The notes under the pieces: model-generated
The model's database searches: none
What the model was told of the DNA's origin: nothing
What the model saw: the letters and a program-made list of their open reading frames with translations, nothing else
Program-made: the position numbers and the translations under genes
Origin: Sphingobacteriales bacterium
GTDB lineage: Bacteria > Bacteroidota > Bacteroidia > Chitinophagales > Chitinophagaceae
Direction: 5' to 3'
Assembly: GCA_012270485.1 (NCBI GenBank)
Contig: JAAXIF010000098.1
Location: 243,113 to 307,112 of the forward strand
Length of the DNA: 64,000 nucleotides
Part shown: positions 16,882-23,471 of the stretch, piece after piece
Position numbering within the stretch: position 1 is the first letter of the stretch
How the letters are laid out: each line of letters opens with the position of its first letter

Positions 16882-17271
16882 ATGAACCAATACAACTCCA
16901 AAGACTACCCCCTCCAACCTTTGACCTATCAATTAATCGGTATGGGGATGGAGATACATAGAATTTTAGGTAAAGGATTTCTGGAAGTGGTTTATAAAGA
17001 TGCTTTTGAGTATGAATTAAGGTTGAGGAATATTATATATGAAAGAGAAAAAGAATATTCAGTTACCTATAAAAACACCATTTTACCGCATAAATTTTAT
17101 GCCGACTTTGTAATAGAGAACTCAATAATTTTAGAAATCAAATCAAAAGCAGGAATTATAGAGCAACATCAAGCACAGGTGTTAAACTATTTGGCTGTTT
17201 CAAAATTAAAACTAGGATTGCTTTTAAACTTCCATGAAAAATCATTGCAATACCAAAGAATAATACTGTAA
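16882..17271 (+). CDS. GxxExxY family protein (PDDEXK_3-like)
   Basis: A 129-residue protein with the name-giving motif in GKGFLEVVYKDAF (G-F-L-E-V-V-Y) and a PDDEXK-like core: YADFVIENSIILEIKSKA, with D and E-I-K in the expected order, followed by HQAQVLNYL. Family members are presumed nuclease-fold proteins without an established role. The ATG at 16882 is preferred; the frame upstream to 16816 encodes repeat sequence (TCTGTGCCCTTAGTGGCAAT) that also occurs, in variant form, at 23420-23441. The stop codon lies inside the left arm of the hairpin at 17269-17314. The gene is thus bracketed by repeat words on both sides, suggesting it moved as a unit; that is inference. Confidence 0.85.
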   Translation: MNQYNSKDYPLQPLTYQLIGMGMEIHRILGKGFLEVVYKDAFEYELRLRNIIYEREKEYSVTYKNTILPHKFYADFVIENSIILEIKSKAGIIEQHQAQVLNYLAVSKLKLGLLLNFHEKSLQYQRIIL

Positions 17272-17314
17272 TCTGTGAATCTGTGGCAAAAATTAGCCAC
17301 AGATTCACAGATTA
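17269..17314. repeat. Perfect 19-bp hairpin of the TGTGAATCTGTGGC family (8-nt loop)
   Basis: TAATCTGTGAATCTGTGGC (17269-17287) and its exact reverse complement (17296-17314) flank an 8-nt loop, aaaaatta. The first three bases of the arm are the TAA stop of the GxxExxY gene. Almost the same sequence recurs at 36142-36185, and an inverted copy at 32058-32105. It could terminate transcription, followed by ATTTTA. Confidence 0.95.
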
Positions 17315-17384
17315 TTTTACTCGAGTTATAACTGATATGTAATCTTTATCGCTACTTGACTACTAATTTTTAAAATTGTTTGAT

Positions 17385-18179
17385 ATGAAACAAAACCACG
17401 AAATAGACTACAAAATCTACGGAGAAGAAATGCAATATGTGGAAGTGGAGTTGGACCCAAATGAAACGGCCATTGCTGAACCGGGTGCTTTTATGATGAT
17501 GGATGATGGTATCCAAATGGAAACCTTGTTTGGCGATGGCAGTAAACAACAAGGAGGATTATTAGGTAAACTTCTCAATGCCGGTAAACGCGTATTGGTA
17601 GGTGAAAATCTATTCATGACCGCATTTACCAATGTTACCGGTGGCATTAAAACCGTCAGCTTTGCTTCCCCTTACCCCGGAAAAATCATCCCTATTGATC
17701 TTTCCCGTTTTCAGAATAAAATCATTTGTCAGAAAGATGCATTCCTTTGTGCCGCCAAAGGTGTAAGTGTGGGTTTAGAGTTCCAAAGAAAATTAGGAAC
17801 CGGCTTATTTGGTGGCGAAGGATTCATCATGGAAAAGCTGGAAGGTGATGGAATGGCATTCTTACATGCCTGTGGTCATGTAGTACAAAGACAATTACAA
17901 CCGGGTGAATTGTTAAAAGTAGATACCGGCTGTATAGTGGGCTTTACTTCAAGTGTAGATTATGATATCCAATTTGTAGGTGGTATTAAAAACACCATTT
18001 TTGGAGGTGAAGGTTTATTTTTTGCAACACTCCGTGGTCCGGGTATCGTTTGGATTCAAACATTACCGATCAGTCGACTGGCAGGAAGAATTCTTGCTTA
18101 TGGCACTTATAGCAGAAAAGAAGAAGGTAGCATTCTCGGAGGTATCGGTAATATTTTGGATGGAGATGGATGGAGGTAA
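17385..18179 (+). CDS. AIM24/TIGR00266 family protein
   Basis: A 264-residue soluble protein of the AIM24 family (beta-helix-like fold related to tryptophan RNA-binding attenuator rings). Family features are the start YKIYGEEMQYVEVELDPNE, the block AIAEPGAFMMMDDGIQMET, the Gly-rich LFGDGSKQQGGLLGK, and the C-terminal RGPGIVWIQTLPISRLAGRI. Bacterial members have no agreed function; the mitochondrial relative supports inner-membrane organisation. The ATG at 17385 is chosen over an in-frame TTG at 17376. It stands alone between the GxxExxY hairpin and the hairpin at 18225-18285. Confidence 0.92.
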   Translation: MKQNHEIDYKIYGEEMQYVEVELDPNETAIAEPGAFMMMDDGIQMETLFGDGSKQQGGLLGKLLNAGKRVLVGENLFMTAFTNVTGGIKTVSFASPYPGKIIPIDLSRFQNKIICQKDAFLCAAKGVSVGLEFQRKLGTGLFGGEGFIMEKLEGDGMAFLHACGHVVQRQLQPGELLKVDTGCIVGFTSSVDYDIQFVGGIKNTIFGGEGLFFATLRGPGIVWIQTLPISRLAGRILAYGTYSRKEEGSILGGIGNILDGDGWR

Positions 18180-18190
18180 AGTTTAGCGGA

Positions 18191-18285
18191 TGGCTGATGG
18201 GTCATAGCAAATAGTTTATAGCAGATAGCTTATGGGGCATAGCAAATTATTTATTACAAACTATTCGCTATGAACCATAAGCTAT
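18191..18285. repeat. Intergenic hairpin of ATAGCTTATGG-type words
   Basis: ATAGCTTATGGGGCATAGC (from 18225) pairs with GCTATGAACCATAAGCTAT (ending 18285) with two mismatches. Further half-words (GCTGATGGGTCATAG at 18193-18207, GCAAATAGTTTATAGC) lie upstream. The 15-bp word at 18193-18207 recurs with one difference, inverted, at 59200-59214, where it encodes the end of a beta-lactamase gene. Confidence 0.8.
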
Positions 18286-18343
18286 TTTCAACTAATAATA
18301 ATGTAGTACATAGTGACGAACGATTGTGATAGTTTTGTGCTGT

Positions 18344-19117
18344 ATGAAAATCGATAGTAAGAGCTCCTTAAAAGATTTTTTCGACAGTAAAGTACAACAA
18401 TACAATCAACCCTCCTTTATCAAAGAAGATCCTATCTGCATACCACATACTTTCACCAAAAAGCAGGACATAGAAATAGCAGGTTTTTTTGCAGCCATAT
18501 TTGCTTGGGGTAATAGAACTACCATCATTCAAAAATCATTTGAATTGATGAAACTGATGGACAATAGCCCTCACGAGTTTTGTCTGCACCATCAAGATCA
18601 GGATTTAAAAATATTGGTACACTTCAAGCATCGAACATTTAATGCTACCGATCTCCTGTATTTTATCAGCTTTCTACAACAGCATTATAAAAAGTATGAC
18701 TCTTTAGAAGATGCTTTTACGATTCCAAAAGAAAATGAAATGGAAATCAGATTAACACGATTTCATGAATACTTTTTCTCCCTAGAAGATGCTCCGGCAA
18801 GAACCAGAAAACATATTGCCACTCCTTATAAAGGCTCATCTTGTAAAAGATTGAATATGTTTTTACGCTGGATGGTTCGAAAGGATAAAGCAGGTGTTGA
18901 TTTTGGGATCTGGAAACAAATACAACCCTTTGAATTGATCTGTCCGATTGATGTACATGTAGCCAGGGTGGCAAAAAGATTTCAGTTATTGGATAGAAAA
19001 CAAACAGACTGGCAAGCAGCTGTAGAACTCACCAATTACCTGAAGACACTAGACCCCAAAGATCCGGTGAAATATGATTTTGCCTTATTTGGGTTGGGCG
19101 TGATGGAGAAGTATTAG
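18344..19117 (+). CDS. TIGR02757 (DUF2400) family protein
   Basis: A 257-residue protein matching the TIGR02757 family: early block DPICIPHTFTKKQDIEIAGFFAAIFAWG, middle KGSSCKRLNMFLRWMVRKD, and the end block CPIDVHVARVAKRF...DPVKYDFALFGLG. The fold is helical and reminiscent of the HhH-GPD DNA glycosylase superfamily, but no activity is established. The ATG at 18344 is preferred over the GTG at 18326; a TAGTTTTG -7-like box lies immediately upstream (18330-18337), leaving a leader of only a few bases. It is a single-gene unit followed by the convergent barrel gene. Confidence 0.9.
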   Translation: MKIDSKSSLKDFFDSKVQQYNQPSFIKEDPICIPHTFTKKQDIEIAGFFAAIFAWGNRTTIIQKSFELMKLMDNSPHEFCLHHQDQDLKILVHFKHRTFNATDLLYFISFLQQHYKKYDSLEDAFTIPKENEMEIRLTRFHEYFFSLEDAPARTRKHIATPYKGSSCKRLNMFLRWMVRKDKAGVDFGIWKQIQPFELICPIDVHVARVAKRFQLLDRKQTDWQAAVELTNYLKTLDPKDPVKYDFALFGLGVMEKY

Positions 19118-19207
19118 TCGTTACTAAAAAAATCCTATTCTTTACGGTTAATCCTTTGTAATAAATTAACCACAGAGATAGGAGAAATGAGTTATCGAGA
19201 TAAGAAA

Positions 19208-22018
19208 TTAGAAGAAAAACAGACTCTGTCTTCCCCCAACTTTACCACCAGCACCTTTTCCCGCTGCACCGAAGCTTCTGATATTATAGGTGAATGTGAG
19301 CATAAAATAACGCTGAAGAATATTTACTTGTCTATCGGTAATGAAGTTCTCAGCTGAGAAACGGAATACTGAACGATTTTGATTCAGTAGATCAAAGACT
19401 GAGAACTTAAGTTGTCCTTTATCGTCTTTCAGGAACAAATAGGTTAACCCTGCATTCAATAAAGCCACCGCTTTCTGAACCCCTGGAGCTGTTTGTGAAT
19501 TATATTGATGATCCAAAGTCATTTCCCATACAAATTTTTTCGGCAGTCGTACCACCAGATCGGTATTGATACTCTGTCTTTCCACTTGCAGGTTGCGGAA
19601 ATCACTGCTTTCATAATAGGCATTATTGATACCTCTGTTATAACTGATATTCCATTCTACTTTATCATTCCAGTTGAAGCCTCCGCGTAAGTACGGACTG
19701 AAATCAATATTCTTTACATAGCTCTTCTTCGAATTGATGATTAAAAAATTTCTGGTATAGTTAAGATTATACCCACTTCCGAAGTTTACAGAAAAAGTCT
19801 TGTTGAGTTTATACTGTTTATTGAAATAAAAGTTTGTATAAAAATTATGGATACCATCTGCATTTACAGGCATCGTGGTTTGAACACCATTGGCAGCAAT
19901 TTCGCGACTTCTTACCGCACCATTATTACTAATGTTTCCGCCCAAATAAGCACTAATGAATAATTGTTTAGCAGTGATATTCTTAAAATAGTTGAGATTG
20001 AAATTATGAGATTCTGCCGGTTTCAGATTAGGATTACCCTTATTGATGTATAATGGGTTACTGTTATCCGCTACAGGTTGAATATCTCCAATACCCGGTG
20101 GATTCACATTCACATTATAACTCAGGTTGAACTCTCGCCAACTGATATTGCCACCCGGTAAAATATAATTGAAGTGCTGATCCAGTTTTTGTCCAATAGA
20201 AACATATCGGTTATTCAGATTCAGCCATAAGAAGTTCAGCGTAGCCGTGATACTTAATTTTTTATATCTGAAATTCAATCCCGATGAGAGATTGTTTCTC
20301 CAGCTCGTTCTTTGCAGATGATTGGTCAATAAACTGTTTAATTGATCATATTTACCACTACTATTGCTCTTATTAAAAGTTGATAAAGCATCTTTATTTT
20401 CAAAATACGTTAATGCATATCCCAAGCGTAAGGTTAAGTTTTTAGCAAGCGGCTCAGCAAAATTCAGATTGGTATTGGTAGAGAAATTGGCACGCTCCAA
20501 ATCACGTAACTGATTTAAAGTAGTGGAACCTGTTGGGAAAAAAGTATTCAAAACATTATTGAATTGATCACTGTTGGTGCTGTTGTAATTCACTGTATTG
20601 AATACATTAAATGTTCTTCCCTTTTTTCTGAAATTTTTGAAATAGCTCAATTGATGATTATAGCCTAGATCCTTTACATGTACAGACTGGAGATTATTAC
20701 TTGTATTCAAAAGTCCATCTACACTACTTGTTGTATTGATATTGGTAAGACGATTATTATTCTGCTCTCCAACCGTTAAAGAAGGGCGAAATTCCATTCT
20801 TGAAGTCGTATCAATTTTCCAACGCAGACCAAAACCCAATCGATGGCTGTTGGCATTTTGTACTTCAGATCTGTTCGATCTTGTATTGAGGATGGTATCA
20901 CCCAAAAACTGTTGTCTGTTTTCTAACTCTGTAATATCATTTCTTGTTTTACCATAGAAATATTGTGTATTGAGCGTTAACCCTTTTTTGAATTCATTAT
21001 TCAGGTTAAATCCAATGCCCCGAGATTGTTGAACACCTTGTCCGGTTCCTCCAAAAGAAATGCCATTCACATTCAATCCGCCATTACCATTGATGGAGAT
21101 AGAATTGATACCACTCCGATCGAAACCGCCTAGGGTTCTGATATCATTGAATCCAAATCCGGCTTTATTCAAATTATTACTGAAACCTAAAACGCTCACT
21201 TGTAAAGTATCACGGAACATATTTAAGATACCACCCGCTTCATATCTATCTTCATCTGCTTTACCTGAATAGGCTTTTCCAAACCATCCTTGTTTAATGG
21301 CTTTTTTCAATTTAAGGTTGATGACCTGACCGACATCTGCCTTGGCTTTATCCGGATTCAAATCCAATTCATCTTTATCATCTGCTACCTGAATTTTATC
21401 GATGAGGTTAGCGGGTAAATTACGAGTCGCCATTTTAGGATCACCACCGAAGAAATCTTTTCCATCCACCATGATACGGTTTACTTTTTTTCCATTCACA
21501 GTAATGTTGCCATCGGCATCCAATTGAACACCGGGTAATTTTTTAAGCAGGTCTTCTACCAAAGCAGAAGGTAATGTTTTGAAAGAGTTGGCATTGAATT
21601 CAATGGTATCACGCTTCACCACTACCGGTGGACGTTCCGCATACACCAACACTTCATCCAAAGTATTGGCTTGATTGGGTGTCATTTCAAGAGTGCCTGC
21701 ATCAAAAGAAGGAGCATCTGATGTGAGTTTAAATTCTTTTCTGGTAACCATGTAACCGGAATAAGAAACAATCATTCTCAATGGTATATCCAATGGCAGA
21801 CCACTGACTTTGAATTCTCCTGCCGCTGTACTCAAACGATAGGTAACCAACACAGTATCGGCGGCTGTAAAAACGGAGACTGTTGCCAGATTCATCGGTT
21901 GTTTAGAAGCTGAATCAATCAGTTTACCGGATAGTAAGCCTTTGTTATTATTGGTCTGGGCTGAAACAACAGTAGTCATACATATGCTCAATAAGAGCAA
22001 AAGAATTCTGTTACGCAT
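19208..22018 (-). CDS. TonB-receptor-like outer-membrane beta-barrel protein
   Basis: A 936-residue outer-membrane protein. A signal peptide covers residues 1-21 (ending VVSAQ). A carboxypeptidase regulatory-like domain follows (LLSGKLIDSASKQPMNLATV), then a plug-like domain (LVEDLLKKLPGVQLDADGNI, NRIMVDGKDFFGGDPKMATR), and a large OMP_b-brl_3 barrel. No TonB box was recognised, and no SusD partner is next to it. The C-terminus is unusual: after the last strand it has a Gly-rich tail ending in LFFF. Such proteins are usually uptake channels; the substrate is unknown. The ATG at 22018 starts the signal peptide. A small membrane-protein ORF (22067-22240) lies directly upstream on the same strand. 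Confidence 0.85.
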   Translation of the reverse strand: MRNRILLLLLSICMTTVVSAQTNNNKGLLSGKLIDSASKQPMNLATVSVFTAADTVLVTYRLSTAAGEFKVSGLPLDIPLRMIVSYSGYMVTRKEFKLTSDAPSFDAGTLEMTPNQANTLDEVLVYAERPPVVVKRDTIEFNANSFKTLPSALVEDLLKKLPGVQLDADGNITVNGKKVNRIMVDGKDFFGGDPKMATRNLPANLIDKIQVADDKDELDLNPDKAKADVGQVINLKLKKAIKQGWFGKAYSGKADEDRYEAGGILNMFRDTLQVSVLGFSNNLNKAGFGFNDIRTLGGFDRSGINSISINGNGGLNVNGISFGGTGQGVQQSRGIGFNLNNEFKKGLTLNTQYFYGKTRNDITELENRQQFLGDTILNTRSNRSEVQNANSHRLGFGLRWKIDTTSRMEFRPSLTVGEQNNNRLTNINTTSSVDGLLNTSNNLQSVHVKDLGYNHQLSYFKNFRKKGRTFNVFNTVNYNSTNSDQFNNVLNTFFPTGSTTLNQLRDLERANFSTNTNLNFAEPLAKNLTLRLGYALTYFENKDALSTFNKSNSSGKYDQLNSLLTNHLQRTSWRNNLSSGLNFRYKKLSITATLNFLWLNLNNRYVSIGQKLDQHFNYILPGGNISWREFNLSYNVNVNPPGIGDIQPVADNSNPLYINKGNPNLKPAESHNFNLNYFKNITAKQLFISAYLGGNISNNGAVRSREIAANGVQTTMPVNADGIHNFYTNFYFNKQYKLNKTFSVNFGSGYNLNYTRNFLIINSKKSYVKNIDFSPYLRGGFNWNDKVEWNISYNRGINNAYYESSDFRNLQVERQSINTDLVVRLPKKFVWEMTLDHQYNSQTAPGVQKAVALLNAGLTYLFLKDDKGQLKFSVFDLLNQNRSVFRFSAENFITDRQVNILQRYFMLTFTYNIRSFGAAGKGAGGKVGGRQSLFFF

Positions 22019-22066
22019 TGAACGTATTTTTCTCGTAAACAATAAATGGTTAGGAAACAGTGACTT

Positions 22067-22240
22067 TTAGATGCATAAGTAATTACCCGAAGGAATTCCT
22101 CTCCATTCAAAAGTTGATGTTTCGGGAACTTTTGTTTTCCCAGTGCCAGAAGGGTGTATACCGAATAAGAGAACCCCTGCGAGTGCAGCTGTGGTGATCA
22201 GCAGCAACAAAAGCGGTATCCATTTTCTCAGATTCAGCAT
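22067..22240 (-). CDS. Small putative single-pass membrane protein (57 aa)
   Basis: An open frame from ATG at 22240 encodes 57 residues: basic start MLNLRKWIP, a strong hydrophobic helix (LLLLLITTAALAGVLLFGI), then a polar tail with FEWRGIPSGNY and a terminal Cys-Ile. The helix and the following polar region look like a real exported or membrane-anchored peptide rather than chance. It sits 48 bp before the outer-membrane barrel gene on the same strand and may be co-transcribed with it. I recognise no family. Conservation in relatives would decide. Confidence 0.5.
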   Translation of the reverse strand: MLNLRKWIPLLLLLITTAALAGVLLFGIHPSGTGKTKVPETSTFEWRGIPSGNYLCI

Positions 22241-22312
22241 ACAAATGACTTATTTACTTAACTCCAAATAAAGAGTTCTGTTACACGAAAAGGTTGGAAA
22301 AAGGAGAAAAAA

Positions 22313-22513
22313 TTAATCCTCGTCCTCTAACTCAAATAATTCTTCTACCGGAACACCGAACAGTTTGGCCATTTTGAGTGCCAGAACAGTAGAGGGTACA
22401 TACTTCCCTGATTCCATAGTATTGATAGTCTGTCGGCTTACAGCAATTTTTTTGGCCAAATCATCCTGTGTCAGGTTATGAATGGCTCTTTGCACTTTGA
22501 TCTTATTTTTCAT
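22313..22513 (-). CDS. XRE-family helix-turn-helix regulator (66 aa)
   Basis: A 66-residue HTH_3 protein: IKVQRAIHNLTQDDLAKKI, then AVSRQTINTMESGKYVPST, with the acidic C-terminus FELEDED. Short regulators of this type in Firmicutes and Bacteroidota are usually encoded next to a small membrane protein. Here the start overlaps the end of the upstream membrane-protein gene by 11 bp. The regulator likely binds the palindrome at 23000-23017 in front of the pair and represses it. It resembles the YozG/immunity-repressor type rather than a toxin-antitoxin antitoxin, as no toxin-like partner is present. Confidence 0.9.
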   Translation of the reverse strand: MKNKIKVQRAIHNLTQDDLAKKIAVSRQTINTMESGKYVPSTVLALKMAKLFGVPVEELFELEDED

Positions 22514-22952
22514 AACCTACTTTATTATACTGAAACAATATGTACCGAAAACGAAGGATAAAGATGATCAGTACTGTAAACATATTGTACGTCATCACCT
22601 GAAAAAATGTGGTTCCGTATACAGCCAATATGCTGATAATCAATACCAAATAGTTGGCGTATACCGCCCACTGCAATGCTTCCAACCGAAAAAATTGGAT
22701 AGCTTCATCTTCAATGGATTCTTTGGAGAAAGCAATTAAGATAAGACTGATGATGAGACCAACCGAAGCCACTTCATCTGTGAAATTATGGCTGGCACTA
22801 AATTCCAACTGACCATTTGTAATCATTTTAAATTCCAACCAAGAAGGGTTGAATTCAAAAAACATGTGCGCAATACCCAATGCCAGAAAAGGCACCAATA
22901 AGACATAACCTATGCGCTGATAGCTATGCGGGAATAATTTGATCTGTTTCAT
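22503..22952 (-). CDS. Integral membrane protein paired with the XRE regulator
   Basis: A 149-residue protein with four predicted membrane helices (GYVLLVPFLALGIAHMFF, VGLIISLILIAFS, AVYANYLVLIISILAVYGTTF, MFTVLIIFILRFRYI). The pairing of a small XRE repressor with a four-helix membrane protein of this size is common, but the membrane partner's function is not established. The two genes overlap by 11 bp and share one promoter, with a -7 box at 22982-22975 on the minus strand. Confidence 0.8.
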   Translation of the reverse strand: MKQIKLFPHSYQRIGYVLLVPFLALGIAHMFFEFNPSWLEFKMITNGQLEFSASHNFTDEVASVGLIISLILIAFSKESIEDEAIQFFRLEALQWAVYANYLVLIISILAVYGTTFFQVMTYNMFTVLIIFILRFRYILFQYNKVGYEK

Positions 22953-22974
22953 ATGCTTGTTTGATTTAACAACA

Positions 22975-23017
22975 CAAACGTAAAATTAATTTTTCATTTT
23001 GTAAAATTTATTTTACA
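22975..23017 (-). promoter_or_regulatory. Promoter with palindromic operator for the XRE/membrane-protein pair
   Basis: On the minus strand TACGTTTG (22982-22975) fits the TAnnTTTG -7 box, 23 bp before the start codon. TGTAAAA-ttta-TTTTACA (23000-23017), a perfect inverted repeat with 7-bp arms, lies where the -33 element would be. A related half-site, CATTTTG, flanks it on each side. Binding by the XRE protein there would block the promoter. Confidence 0.55.
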
Positions 23018-23116
23018 TTTTGTATTAATTATTTAACAATTTGTACGCTTTAATTGACTTAATTGGTTGATATTGAGGTAAAAAACACCGCCAAAAGATT
23101 CCTATATCTTTAGAGA

Positions 23117-23401
23117 ATGGCAGAAGAAAATAAGCTGATGGGTATCGATTCCTATTCCTGGGACCAATGGGTGGCTTTTGTAAATGAGCTGATCACCCAA
23201 GATTTCAATCAACTATTGACCTTACTGTATCGATTAGATATCAATGAAAAAAAACTCAAGCAAACCCTAGCCGATCATCCGGATCAAAATGCCGGTGAAT
23301 TAATTGCCAAACTGATCATTGATAGACAGGAAGAAAAAAAGAAATCGAGAGAAACTTTCAAGCAAAAAGATTGGGAGGGATCAGAAGAAGAAAGATGGTA
23401 G
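23117..23401 (+). CDS. Conserved-looking hypothetical protein (94 aa), charged and soluble
   Basis: A 94-residue protein with no membrane segment. It begins MAEENKLMGIDSYSWDQW, has a helical middle (FNQLLTLLYRLDINEKKLKQTL), and ends in a strongly charged Lys/Glu-rich helix (DRQEEKKKSRETFKQK) and EERW. I do not recognise a named family. It is divergent from the XRE/membrane pair and convergent with the GH9 gene. Even codon use and a well-formed amphipathic pattern support a real gene. Confidence 0.7.
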   Translation: MAEENKLMGIDSYSWDQWVAFVNELITQDFNQLLTLLYRLDINEKKLKQTLADHPDQNAGELIAKLIIDRQEEKKKSRETFKQKDWEGSEEERW

Positions 23402-23425
23402 AGCAATATAACTTCTGTGCTTCTG

Positions 23426-23469
23426 TGCCTTCAGTGGCAATCAATCATTAAAAATTGCCACTGAAGGCA
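23426..23469. repeat. Perfect 16-bp hairpin of the TGCCTTCAGTGGCAAT word between convergent genes
   Basis: TGCCTTCAGTGGCAAT (23426-23441) and its exact reverse complement (23454-23469) flank a 12-nt loop. The left arm is preceded by CTTCTGTGCTTCTG. The left-arm sequence closely resembles 16858-16879, just before the GxxExxY gene. The element fills the 70-bp gap between two convergent genes, so it is a likely bidirectional terminator. Confidence 0.9.
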
Positions 23470-23471
23470 TT

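Noticed and set aside
22313..22952. XRE regulator and small membrane protein as a toxin-antitoxin pair
   Set aside because: The membrane protein has four helices and no toxin-like traits, and such XRE/membrane pairs are common self-regulated units. The pairing alone is not evidence of a toxin.
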